A stretch of 64,000 bases of DNA from NCBI GenBank assembly GCA_031286165.1, contig JAITUU010000037.1, forward strand, positions 1-64,000, read 5' to 3'. Position numbers and translations under genes: made by a program. The notes under the pieces are model-generated. The model did no database searches. It was not told where the DNA came from and saw nothing but the letters and a program-made list of their open reading frames with translations. This DNA is from Bacteroidales bacterium (GTDB taxonomy: Bacteria; Bacteroidota; Bacteroidia; Bacteroidales; UBA1715). Shown in pieces: positions 46,003 through 54,368 of this stretch (within the stretch, counting starts at the first letter, position 1; each line of letters opens with the position of its first letter).

Positions 46003-46010
46003 TATATTTG
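46003..46010 (+). promoter_or_regulatory. -7 box TATATTTG for the PAS-LuxR gene
   Basis: TATATTTG 31 bp before the ATG. The -33 region is a poly-A tract, without TTG, consistent with a weak or activated promoter. Confidence 0.5.
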
Positions 46011-46041
46011 TTCATTACACACAAAAAAAACACTATTGCCT

Positions 46042-46812
46042 ATGGGAACAAATCTACCTATAACTGAACAATTTTTTGAACCCGTGCCATGCGGTACTAT
46101 AGAAAAAGAAGCATACTCACAATTTGACTTAACCCTTCCGCTCTTGTGCGAAAAAATGTCGCGCATGTGCAATAAAAGTATTTATGTAATAGATTATATA
46201 AAGCGAGGATTCTTGTGGGTTTCGGAGCACCCTCTCTTTTTATGCGGCTACTCAGCCCAAGAGGTGCAAGAAATGGGCTACAATTTTTATGAAACAGTGT
46301 GTTCCCACGAAGATGTGGAAATGCTTTTAGAAATCAATAAATTCGGTTGGGCTTTATTCGATTCTGAAAAACTTCCTATCTGGGAAACCAAAAATGCGTG
46401 TTTTTCCTACGATTTTTTCATTCATCACAAAAATGGTTCGCGCACATTGATTGAGCACAAACTTTCGCCCCTCTTGCTCTCCCCCGACAATAAAATGTGG
46501 CTTGCTCTGTGTACAGTGAATTTATCATCGAAAAAAGGGAGTGGTAATGTAGTATTCACGTTGGGAAACGTGGAAGAACACTATACCTATAATTTCAATA
46601 CCAAAACAATAGAACCCTACTCTACCGAGAAATTATCGAAACGAGAAGAGGAAATTCTATCGTTTATTATACGCGGATACGATGACTCGCAAATAGCAGA
46701 AGAACTGAACATTAGCAGTCTCACCGCAAAAACACATCGCAAAAACATTATGCACAAACTTAAAGCCTCCAATATGATAAATGCCGCAACAGCCTATCAA
46801 TCTATTTTTTGA
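46042..46812 (+). CDS. PAS-like and LuxR-type HTH transcriptional regulator
   Basis: 256 residues from ATG 46042 (the track TTG at 46036 is rejected). Residues ~45-160 form a PAS-like sensor (YVIDYIKRGFLWVSEHP, then YDFFIHHKNGSRTLIEHKLSPL). Residues 197-245 are the LuxR/FixJ HTH: LSKREEEILSFIIRGYDDSQIAEELN ... AKTHRKNIMHKLKA. The family is widespread in Bacteroidota and differs from the autoinducer-binding domain of classic LuxR. It is divergent from the GNAT gene with ~115 bp between, a typical regulator/target arrangement. Ligand unknown. Confidence 0.85.
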   Translation: MGTNLPITEQFFEPVPCGTIEKEAYSQFDLTLPLLCEKMSRMCNKSIYVIDYIKRGFLWVSEHPLFLCGYSAQEVQEMGYNFYETVCSHEDVEMLLEINKFGWALFDSEKLPIWETKNACFSYDFFIHHKNGSRTLIEHKLSPLLLSPDNKMWLALCTVNLSSKKGSGNVVFTLGNVEEHYTYNFNTKTIEPYSTEKLSKREEEILSFIIRGYDDSQIAEELNISSLTAKTHRKNIMHKLKASNMINAATAYQSIF

Positions 46813-46831
46813 GAAAGAGTTCGCGGTAATT

Positions 46832-46850
46832 GAAAACTGAAAACTGAGAA
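46832..46850. repeat. Heptanucleotide-phased repeat (GAAAACT)
   Basis: GAAAACT, GAAAACT and GAGAAGC in 7-bp phase, between the LuxR and proA stop codons. Confidence 0.5.
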
Positions 46851-46866
46851 GCAACTTTTAATTGAA

Positions 46867-48144
46867 TCAAAGTTTTTTGTGCGTAAATTGTTTTTCGCCT
46901 TTGGCGTAGGGTGCCACAATGTGCCCCTGCCCTTTGAGTTTCCACTTATAAATCAGCAATCCCTCCAAGCCCACCGGTCCGCGAGCGTGAATTTTATTGG
47001 TACTAATGCCTACTTCGGCACCAAGCCCGTAGCGAAAACCATCGCTGAAACGCGAACTGCAATTCCAGAACACATTGCCCGAATCGGCACGGTTCATAAA
47101 AGTTTCGGCTTTTTGCGCACTGCGCGTTATAATTACTTCGGTGTGTCCACTACCATAGGTATTGATGTGTTGCAGGGCTTCTTCTTCAGAATCCACCACT
47201 TTTATAGAAACTTTGTAATCCAAATATTCGGTTTTCCAACTTTCGGGCGTAGCAGCTTGGCAGTCTATTATATTTTGCACGCGCTCATCACCAAAAATTT
47301 CAAGATTGTATTGTGCGGTTGCGTGCGCAAATTTGGGTAAAAATTCCTGAGCCACAGCACTATGCACCAAAATTGTTTCGGCAGCATTGCACACCGCCAC
47401 ATATTGACATTTGGAATCGGTAGCCACCGCAACTGCCATGTCCATATCGGCTTCGCTATCTACATACACATGGCAAATACCATCGGCATGACCAAGCACC
47501 GGAATATTGGAATTATTCATAATATATTGTACAAACTCATTGCTTCCGCGCGGAATAATCAGGTCTATGTATTCGTCCATTTTGAGCATTTCGTTCACAT
47601 CATTGCGCGTTTCAAGCAATTGAATCCACCCTTGGGCAATTCCGGCTTCGGCACTTGCTTGGGCTATAATACGCGCCAGCACTCGATTGGTTTCCAAAGC
47701 CTCGCTGCCGCCTTTGAGCAACACGGCATTGCCGCTTTTGAGGCAAAGTGTGGAAATCTGCACCAGCGCATCGGGGCGACTTTCAAAAATCACTCCTATA
47801 ACTCCTATGGGGCAACTCACTTTGTAGAGTTCCAAACCTTTGTCGAGTTCGGTGCTCATAAGGGTTTCTCCCACCGGTTCGGGCAGCGTTATCAAACTGC
47901 GAATGCCCTGCACCACATCGGCAACTTTTGCTTCATCGAATTTCAAGCGTTTGAGCAGTGGTGTAGCCAAATTTTCGGCTTCGCTGCGAGCGAGGTCTTT
48001 TGCATTTGCTGCCGCAATTTCGCCGGCGTGCTCTTGCAATCGCTGCGCTATACGTTCAAGTGCTGTTTGTTTTATGTTGGTTGGCGTTGCCGCAAGTTCT
48101 ATTGATGCTCGCTTTGCCTCTTGTGCTGCTTGTTGTATATTCAT
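46867..48144 (-). CDS. proA: Gamma-glutamyl phosphate reductase
   Basis: 425 residues. Second step of proline synthesis: NADPH-dependent reduction of glutamyl-5-phosphate. Aldehyde dehydrogenase-superfamily fold with VIGVIFESRPDALVQ, NAVLLKGGSEALETN, PRGSNEFVQYI and the active-site cysteine in YVAVCNAAETILVH. The C-terminal FWNCSSRFSDGFRYGLGAEVGIST is standard. No proB next to it. Confidence 0.96.
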   Translation of the reverse strand: MNIQQAAQEAKRASIELAATPTNIKQTALERIAQRLQEHAGEIAAANAKDLARSEAENLATPLLKRLKFDEAKVADVVQGIRSLITLPEPVGETLMSTELDKGLELYKVSCPIGVIGVIFESRPDALVQISTLCLKSGNAVLLKGGSEALETNRVLARIIAQASAEAGIAQGWIQLLETRNDVNEMLKMDEYIDLIIPRGSNEFVQYIMNNSNIPVLGHADGICHVYVDSEADMDMAVAVATDSKCQYVAVCNAAETILVHSAVAQEFLPKFAHATAQYNLEIFGDERVQNIIDCQAATPESWKTEYLDYKVSIKVVDSEEEALQHINTYGSGHTEVIITRSAQKAETFMNRADSGNVFWNCSSRFSDGFRYGLGAEVGISTNKIHARGPVGLEGLLIYKWKLKGQGHIVAPYAKGEKQFTHKKL

Positions 48145-48147
48145 AAT

Positions 48148-48170
48148 TTAGAAGTTAAGGGTTAAGGAAA
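48148..48170. repeat. Heptanucleotide-phased repeat (GGTTAAG)
   Basis: AGTTAAG and GGTTAAG in 7-bp phase just upstream of the proA start. Short; listed as a weak member of the heptamer class. Confidence 0.35.
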
Positions 48171-48327
48171 CAGTACAAAGTGTTTTCTTTTTTTCGTTTA
48201 ACATACCAATTTGGCATCTTAAACACTATTGTTTCTGCAAAAGTACACATTTTTACGAAAAAACAAGTGTGCTGCACAATGGCACACAGTAATTACACTT
48301 TTTCTAGCGCATGTGCGTAAAAAACAC

Positions 48328-48335
48328 TACTTTTG
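48328..48335 (+). promoter_or_regulatory. -7 box TACTTTTG for thiH
   Basis: TACTTTTG 29 bp before the thiH ATG. No TPP (THI-box) riboswitch was found in the 219-bp region between proA and thiH. Confidence 0.5.
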
Positions 48336-48363
48336 GCGTACAATTTCCACTAAATTTCATGCA

Positions 48364-49485
48364 ATGGATTTTATAGAACAACTCAATACCTACGATTGGC
48401 AACAGGTGCAAGAGCAAATTTACACTAAAACCGCTCTCGATGTGGAGCGTGCACTTTCCAAAAACCGATTAAACACGCAGGATTTTATGGCTCTCATTTC
48501 GCCGGCGGCAGCGGCATATATAGAATCTATGGCGCAAGCGAGCCGAAATTTTACCCAACAGCGATTTGGAAAAACCATACAATTATATGTACCTCTTTAT
48601 ATAACCAATTCTTGCATCAATCACTGCGTGTATTGCGGCTTCAATCACAGCAACACTATTCACCGCATTATTTTGAGCGATGAACAAATTTTACAAGAAG
48701 TGGCGGCAATTAAGAAAATTGGTGATTTTCAGCACATTTTGTTGGTTACAGGCGAAAATCCCCGCGAAGCGGGAATTGACTACATAGAACACGCCATAGA
48801 ACTTGTAAAACCACACTTTGCGTCAATTTCCATAGAAGTGCAACCTCTCAAAGAAGACGAATACAAGCGGCTTTCGGCAGCAGGATTGAATGCGGTGTAT
48901 TGCTATCAGGAAACCTACAACAAAGAAAAATATCGTTCGTATCACCCCAAAGGCATGAAATCGAATTTTGAGTGGCGGCTGGGCACTTACGACCGCATGG
49001 GGCATGCCGGCGTGCGCAAAATGGGTCTTGGAGTACTCATAGGGCTGGAAGATTGGCGATGCGAATCACTCATTATGGCGCAACATTTGCGCTATTTGCA
49101 AAAACACTATTGGCGCAGCAAATATTCCATTTCATTTCCACGTATGCGCCCTCACGAGGGCAAAGGATTTCAGCCGAATGTGGTAATGAGCGACAAAGAA
49201 TTGGCACAACTCGTGTTTGCCTTCCGCATATTCGACCACGATATTGAAATAGCACTTTCCACTCGCGAAAACCACTATTTTCGCGATAATATGACCACGC
49301 TGGGGATTACTTCACTCAGTGCCGGCTCAAAAACCGACCCCGGAGGCTATGCCGTGTATAAAACCGAATTGGAACAATTTTCGGTGAATGACAACCGCTC
49401 GCCGCAAGAAGTGGAAACCGCCGTGCGTGCGCAGGGTTACGATGTAATTTGGAAGGATTGGGATTTGAGTTTGCAACACGATTGA
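48364..49485 (+). CDS. thiH: 2-iminoacetate synthase (tyrosine lyase)
   Basis: 373 residues from ATG 48364; the track ORF adds 45 residues that lie over the promoter. Radical SAM motif C84-INH-C88-VY-C91, VTGENPREAG, and the C-terminal STRENHYFRDNM, LSAGSKTDPGGYAVY typical of ThiH. It cleaves tyrosine to dehydroglycine and p-cresol, supplying the thiazole nitrogen of thiamine. The other thi genes are absent here, and no THI-box precedes it, so its regulation differs from the usual thi operon. folK follows 5 bp later. Confidence 0.92.
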   Translation: MDFIEQLNTYDWQQVQEQIYTKTALDVERALSKNRLNTQDFMALISPAAAAYIESMAQASRNFTQQRFGKTIQLYVPLYITNSCINHCVYCGFNHSNTIHRIILSDEQILQEVAAIKKIGDFQHILLVTGENPREAGIDYIEHAIELVKPHFASISIEVQPLKEDEYKRLSAAGLNAVYCYQETYNKEKYRSYHPKGMKSNFEWRLGTYDRMGHAGVRKMGLGVLIGLEDWRCESLIMAQHLRYLQKHYWRSKYSISFPRMRPHEGKGFQPNVVMSDKELAQLVFAFRIFDHDIEIALSTRENHYFRDNMTTLGITSLSAGSKTDPGGYAVYKTELEQFSVNDNRSPQEVETAVRAQGYDVIWKDWDLSLQHD

Positions 49486-49490
49486 ACCCT

Positions 49491-49961
49491 ATGAACACCG
49501 CCGTACTGCTTTTGGGTGCAAATTTAGGAAACGAAGAAATGATTTTTTCGCAGGTGCGCAGTTTGTGCACAGAGCGCGTAGGCAACATTGTGGCGCAATC
49601 GAAAGTTTATAGCAGCGCGGCATGGGGATTTGAACACGAAAACCTTTTTTATAATCAAGCACTTGTGGTGCAAACTCATAAAACCGCCCACGAAACGCTT
49701 GCCGAATGTTTGCGCATAGAAACAGAACTTGGAAGAACTCGCACGAAATCAGGAATTTACGAAGCGCGAATAATAGATATTGATATAGAATATTTTAACA
49801 GCGAAATTATTGACACTCCCGATTTGCATATTCCCCACCCGCTCATTCAAGTGCGTGAATTTGCGCTTATTCCTTTGTGCGAAGTTATTCCCGATTTTGT
49901 GCACCCGGTATTGCAACAAACACAACGGAAATTGTTGGAAATTCTAACAACTAACACCTAA
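49491..49961 (+). CDS. folK: 2-amino-4-hydroxy-6-hydroxymethyldihydropteridine diphosphokinase
   Basis: 156 residues from ATG 49491, 5 bp after thiH. HPPK transfers pyrophosphate from ATP to hydroxymethyl-dihydropterin in folate synthesis. LLLGANLGNEE at the N-terminus, YSSAAWGFEHENLFYNQAL, RIIDIDIEYF (metal-binding Asp pair) and IPHPLIQVREFALIPL. The last codons (LTTNT-stop) are formed by the repeat CTAACAACTAACACCTAA, so the reading frame ends inside a heptamer array. Confidence 0.94.
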   Translation: MNTAVLLLGANLGNEEMIFSQVRSLCTERVGNIVAQSKVYSSAAWGFEHENLFYNQALVVQTHKTAHETLAECLRIETELGRTRTKSGIYEARIIDIDIEYFNSEIIDTPDLHIPHPLIQVREFALIPLCEVIPDFVHPVLQQTQRKLLEILTTNT

Positions 49962-49968
49962 TCACTAT
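49944..49968. repeat. Heptanucleotide-phased repeat (CTAACAA) at the folK 3' end
   Basis: CTAA recurs at 49944, 49951 and 49958. The repeat covers the last folK codons and the stop. Confidence 0.65.
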
Positions 49969-50462
49969 TTTCTCTCATACTCTATCACTTGCATACTCTG
50001 CGCTTTGCCGGCATGGAGCGTAAGCAGCAACATTGTGCGCACTGAGTGAAATCCCTGCGAGCCAATTGCTCCCGGATTGATATACAAAAGATTGCGCTTG
50101 GTGTCGGGCATCACTTTGAGAATGTGTGAATGACCACCCACAACAATGGTAGGTTGATATTTTGCAATTTCTTTCACCACATCGGGCATATATTTGGGCG
50201 GATAGCCGCAAATATGCGTAATGAGCACTCGCACATCTTCGCTTTCAAAGGTAAGAATTTTGTGCGTGAGCACACGAATCTCCTGAGAATCCACATTGCC
50301 ATACACCGCTCGCACAACGGGTGCGCAGGATTGTAATTTTTGTAATACTTCCAAAGAACCAATATCGCCGGCGTGCCAAATTTCATCAACGTTGCGGGCA
50401 TATTTCTCCATACCGGCATCGAAGTGCGCGTGCGTATCAGAGAGTATCAATACTTTTTTCAA
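49965..50462 (-). CDS. YfcE/MJ0936-like metallophosphoesterase
   Basis: 165 residues from the TTG at 50462 (MKKVLILSDTHAHFD); the longer ORF would overlap siaC further. Motifs: LSDTHAHFD, HAGDIG, VYGNVDSQ, ITHICGYPP, VVGGHSHILK and NPGAIGSQG. This is the YfcE-type phosphodiesterase family; natural substrate usually unknown. It overlaps the end of siaC by about 26 bp, so the two are translationally linked. The TTG start choice is moderately sure; TTG 50471 is the alternative. Confidence 0.85.
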   Translation of the reverse strand: MKKVLILSDTHAHFDAGMEKYARNVDEIWHAGDIGSLEVLQKLQSCAPVVRAVYGNVDSQEIRVLTHKILTFESEDVRVLITHICGYPPKYMPDVVKEIAKYQPTIVVGGHSHILKVMPDTKRNLLYINPGAIGSQGFHSVRTMLLLTLHAGKAQSMQVIEYERK

Positions 50463-50826
50463 TGAGTTCAAAGGGTAATTTGAGAATTTTGGAATATTGC
50501 TCTCCCATATTAAGCATATCGGTATCTTCCGGCTCATACATCCAGCGCACGATAAGGGTGTGCTTATCTATAAATTTTTCCATCATGAGCAACATTTTCA
50601 CAATCTGCTTGCTCGAAGCAGTATTGAAATATTCAAAGAAAAATTCAAAAATATACGGTTGCGGTTCCGATTCAGAGAGCAATTGCTCACTCCACGCAAG
50701 TATAGGCGCGTAAAAATCTATTGCATTTTCGGGGAGCGAACGACCGGTGAGTTTGAAAACACCCGTTTCTATATTATAATCCACTGCGGGAGTTTCTTCG
50801 GTAGCCTGTATAAATAATGATTCCAT
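50437..50826 (-). CDS. siaC: SiaC-family (DUF1987) regulatory phosphoprotein
   Basis: 129 residues with the SiaC pattern: TGRSLPENAIDFYAPILAW, EFFFEYFNTASSKQI and MLNMGEQYSKI. T69 in FNTASS corresponds to the phosphorylated Thr of Pseudomonas SiaC, which when unphosphorylated activates the diguanylate cyclase SiaD. The partners SiaA, SiaB and SiaD are not adjacent. A partner-switching role is therefore by family, with the target unknown here. It is followed by an overlapping phosphoesterase gene. Confidence 0.85.
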   Translation of the reverse strand: MESLFIQATEETPAVDYNIETGVFKLTGRSLPENAIDFYAPILAWSEQLLSESEPQPYIFEFFFEYFNTASSKQIVKMLLMMEKFIDKHTLIVRWMYEPEDTDMLNMGEQYSKILKLPFELIEKSIDTL

Positions 50827-50908
50827 TTTTGCGTATAAAAATTGACATTAGAGAACGCAAGTTATTGAATTTTTTAATACTTCGATACTTTTTTGCACTT
50901 TTTTTAAC

Positions 50909-50941
50909 AAAAAAAAGCCGCCCAAGTAATTGAGCGGCTTT
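50909..50941 (-). terminator. Terminator after gapA
   Basis: AAAGCCGC and GCGGCTTT pair (with a further CAA/TTG) and a T run follows on the minus strand, 24 bp past the gapA stop. Confidence 0.92.
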
Positions 50942-50964
50942 GTATAAAAATTGCTTTCTGCGGA

Positions 50965-51981
<1,017 letters not shown>

Positions 51982-52014
51982 TTAGAATTTTTAAATGTTT
52001 TAATTTTTGCGCCA

Positions 52015-52022
52015 CAAATATA
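52015..52022 (-). promoter_or_regulatory. -7 box TATATTTG for gapA
   Basis: Minus-strand TATATTTG about 46 bp before the gapA ATG; no clear -33 box. Confidence 0.45.
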
Positions 52023-52085
52023 TGGAAATATTTAATTCGGCATAAAAATTCTTGGGTTTTTTCTTGGGAAAATAATTTTCAACTT

Positions 52086-52790
52086 TCAAATCGTATGAAA
52101 CACTACTTCCAAAATAGAAAGCGTGCGAGTCATATCAATTTTTTTGGTATGCAGCGAAAAATAGTGTAATAATAAGTGTAATATATCTCTCCGCTGGGCG
52201 GAAGTGAAATTGGAATAATTTTTTGTAAGTGCTCTGTGCATGAGCGCACTGCTCTCGCGGTTGCAAGTGGTAGCCGAAGTATATGTCGCAAAATTTCCGC
52301 GCGTGCTATCAAAATAGCAACACTCTGTATTATAATTATTTTGCGGACTAATGCCGCACAAATCGGCAAAATCTATCAGAAAATCTATGTGCGCATTGTT
52401 ACAGGGGTCGGTGGCGCAATCGAGCGCGACCACAAAATCGCGCAAAAATTCATACACGTAGCCATTTTCTTCTTTATTCACAAAACTGTGATACAAAAAC
52501 TCACTCACAAACAGTGCAATGGTAGATTTTTGAATATTCCGGTGCAACGACACCGGTACATGGGCAAAGGAAATTTCTTTAATACGGCTTAGAGAAGACT
52601 TCGGGTGTTCATAATATTCAAAATTCACAATGTGCAAGGGTTGAAAAAACGCCGCCTGCGACCGTTTGCTGCGGGCATTGCCTATAATAAATGATGCAAT
52701 ACCCTCGTGGCGGGTGTAAATGTGAACTATAAAACTCGTTTCGGAATATTTGATACGATGCAATACAATTCCTTCGGTTTTTTTCAGCAT
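52086..52790 (-). CDS. recO: DNA repair protein RecO
   Basis: 234 residues from ATG 52790 (MLKKTEGIVLHRIKYSETS). The N-terminal OB fold is recognisable by GIVLHRIKYSETSFIVHIYT and GNARSKRSQAAFFQPLHIV. A helical domain follows. RecO works with RecR in loading RecA onto SSB-coated single strands. The usual zinc-binding cysteines are represented by a Cys pair near ECCYF. It starts 14 bp after the TetR gene and may be co-transcribed with it. Confidence 0.85.
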   Translation of the reverse strand: MLKKTEGIVLHRIKYSETSFIVHIYTRHEGIASFIIGNARSKRSQAAFFQPLHIVNFEYYEHPKSSLSRIKEISFAHVPVSLHRNIQKSTIALFVSEFLYHSFVNKEENGYVYEFLRDFVVALDCATDPCNNAHIDFLIDFADLCGISPQNNYNTECCYFDSTRGNFATYTSATTCNRESSALMHRALTKNYSNFTSAQRRDILHLLLHYFSLHTKKIDMTRTLSILEVVFHTI

Positions 52791-52804
52791 AGCGGGTGCA
52801 ATTT

Positions 52805-53401
52805 CTATTGTGCCATTTTTTGGGTGTAGTACTCCAATCCTTGCGGCGTGGCTATGGCACACATATAAATCCGCAAAATTTCGTTGAACACGTCCTTGCC
52901 CTCAAACGAAGAAATTCCCTGAAAATCTTTGATTACCGTGTTGGCAAAAATAAACAATACCAAGGGCGCATTTATATCGCTGCGGTACAAATTTTCTGCC
53001 TGCCCCTGTTGCAAATTTTTCTCCAAAATCGTGTATTTCTGCTGCCGTTCTTTTTCGTATATTTTTTCAAACACACTCGGATAGTGAAGTTGTAAATCAT
53101 TGAGCATAAGCGGATTTACAACCGTATGCGTTTGCAAATATTCTATAATCGAAAAAAAGTAATCAATGGCATTTTTTTTCTCTGCCAAGCCATATCCCTG
53201 CGCCCATGCAGCAAATTCCATTGCAAGATAATCTACAAAAATTCGCTCCAGCAGTTCCTCTTTATTGGTAACGTATTTATACAACGTAGCCTTTGAAATT
53301 CCTATTTCGCGACACAAATCGTCCATAGAAACACTTTTTATTCCAAATTTTGTGTAAACTTGTAGAGCATTTTTTACTATCAATAAAAATTTCTCGTCCA
53401 T
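52805..53401 (-). CDS. TetR/AcrR-family regulator
   Basis: 198 residues from ATG 53401, which fits the promoter just upstream. N-terminal HTH: IVKNALQVYTKFGIKSVSMDDLCREIGISKATLYKYVTNKEEL, the classical TetR pattern, here 2-44. The C-terminal ligand domain is family-specific and includes LQTHTVVNPLMLNDLQLHYP. Possible targets: itself and the divergent DUF3108 gene. recO lies downstream. Ligand unknown. Confidence 0.88.
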   Translation of the reverse strand: MDEKFLLIVKNALQVYTKFGIKSVSMDDLCREIGISKATLYKYVTNKEELLERIFVDYLAMEFAAWAQGYGLAEKKNAIDYFFSIIEYLQTHTVVNPLMLNDLQLHYPSVFEKIYEKERQQKYTILEKNLQQGQAENLYRSDINAPLVLFIFANTVIKDFQGISSFEGKDVFNEILRIYMCAIATPQGLEYYTQKMAQ

Positions 53402-53430
53402 GCCGTTTTGTAATTTCGTAATTGAAACCA

Positions 53431-53461
53431 CAAAGATACACATTTGTATGGTATGGCACAA
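53431..53461 (-). promoter_or_regulatory. Promoter for tetR (TTG-N20-TATCTTTG)
   Basis: Minus-strand -33 TTG (53461-53459) and -7 TATCTTTG (53438-53431), 20 bp apart, 29 bp before the ATG. Confidence 0.7.
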
Positions 53462-53518
53462 TAATTGTTTTATAAAAAAGTTAAACAAAGTGCAAAACAT
53501 TATAAAAAATCACAGGTT

Positions 53519-54289
53519 ATGAAAAAATTTGGTATCATAGTATTCACTGCGCTCCTTGCCATGTCGTTTGCAAGCACCGATAGCGAAATCGGCAATTCGC
53601 AAGCCTTCAAAGCCGGTGAAGAACTGCACTACGTATTGTATTACGGGCTGGTAAACGGCGGTGCGGCTACCATTACGCTGCGCGAAACCACCATGAACAA
53701 TAAACAAGTGCTCCATGCCAAAGCAAGCATGAAAACTACCGGTATGGCAGATTGGATTTTTGGCATAGAAGACGTGTATGAAAGTTATTTTGACGATGCC
53801 AATAAGTGCAAACCGCTGAAAGCAATTCGCAATATTAAAGAAAATAAATACCGCTACTACGAAGAAGTAACCTTCGACCACGCAAAAAAAACCGTTACCA
53901 GCACCAAAAACGGCACCATTTCCACTCCAACAAATATGTACGACCTCATTTCGAGCCTTTACTACATACGCAAAGAAGGCTTGAAAAACCTCAAAACCAA
54001 TGATACTATCAGTATGCTCATTTATTTTTCCGATGAAGTGTATCCCTATAAATTAATTTACAAAGGGCGCGAAAAAATTTCCACCAAAATGGGAAAATAC
54101 AACGCGCTAAAACTGCAACCGCTGGTGGAAGTGGGCAGAATTTTTAAAACCAAAGACGATGTGAGTTTTTGGGTGAGCGATGACGTAAATCACGTGCCGC
54201 TCCGCGTGGAATTTAACATGACACTCGGTTCTCTCAAATGCGATTTGGTATCGTACAAAGGTTTAGAACAGCCTCTGCAAAAGTTGTGA
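53519..54289 (+). CDS. DUF3108-domain exported protein
   Basis: 256 residues from ATG 53519. A signal peptide (MKKFGIIVFTALLAMSFAS) precedes a DUF3108 domain with GEELHYVLYYGLVNGGAATITL, then the beta-rich core and VSFWVSDDVNHVPLRVEFN. Family members are periplasmic beta proteins of unknown role, found near outer-membrane or lipid functions. It is divergent from the TetR gene. Heptamer repeats follow its stop codon. Confidence 0.8.
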   Translation: MKKFGIIVFTALLAMSFASTDSEIGNSQAFKAGEELHYVLYYGLVNGGAATITLRETTMNNKQVLHAKASMKTTGMADWIFGIEDVYESYFDDANKCKPLKAIRNIKENKYRYYEEVTFDHAKKTVTSTKNGTISTPTNMYDLISSLYYIRKEGLKNLKTNDTISMLIYFSDEVYPYKLIYKGREKISTKMGKYNALKLQPLVEVGRIFKTKDDVSFWVSDDVNHVPLRVEFNMTLGSLKCDLVSYKGLEQPLQKL

Positions 54290-54296
54290 GCAAAAA

Positions 54297-54322
54297 TAAT
54301 TCGTAATTCGTAATTCGTAATT
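54297..54322. repeat. Heptanucleotide tandem repeat (TAATTCG)3.7
   Basis: TAATTCG repeats at 54297, 54304, 54311 and 54318. It ends 7 bp before the TATTTTTG -7 box and covers the expected -33 region of the next promoter. Confidence 0.8.
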
Positions 54323-54328
54323 ATTTCG

Positions 54329-54336
54329 TATTTTTG
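54329..54336 (+). promoter_or_regulatory. -7 box TATTTTTG for the oxoamine synthase gene
   Basis: TATTTTTG 33 bp before the ATG; the -33 position falls within the TAATTCG array. Confidence 0.5.
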
Positions 54337-54368
54337 CTTTTTTAAAACCTTTATTATACTATACACAA

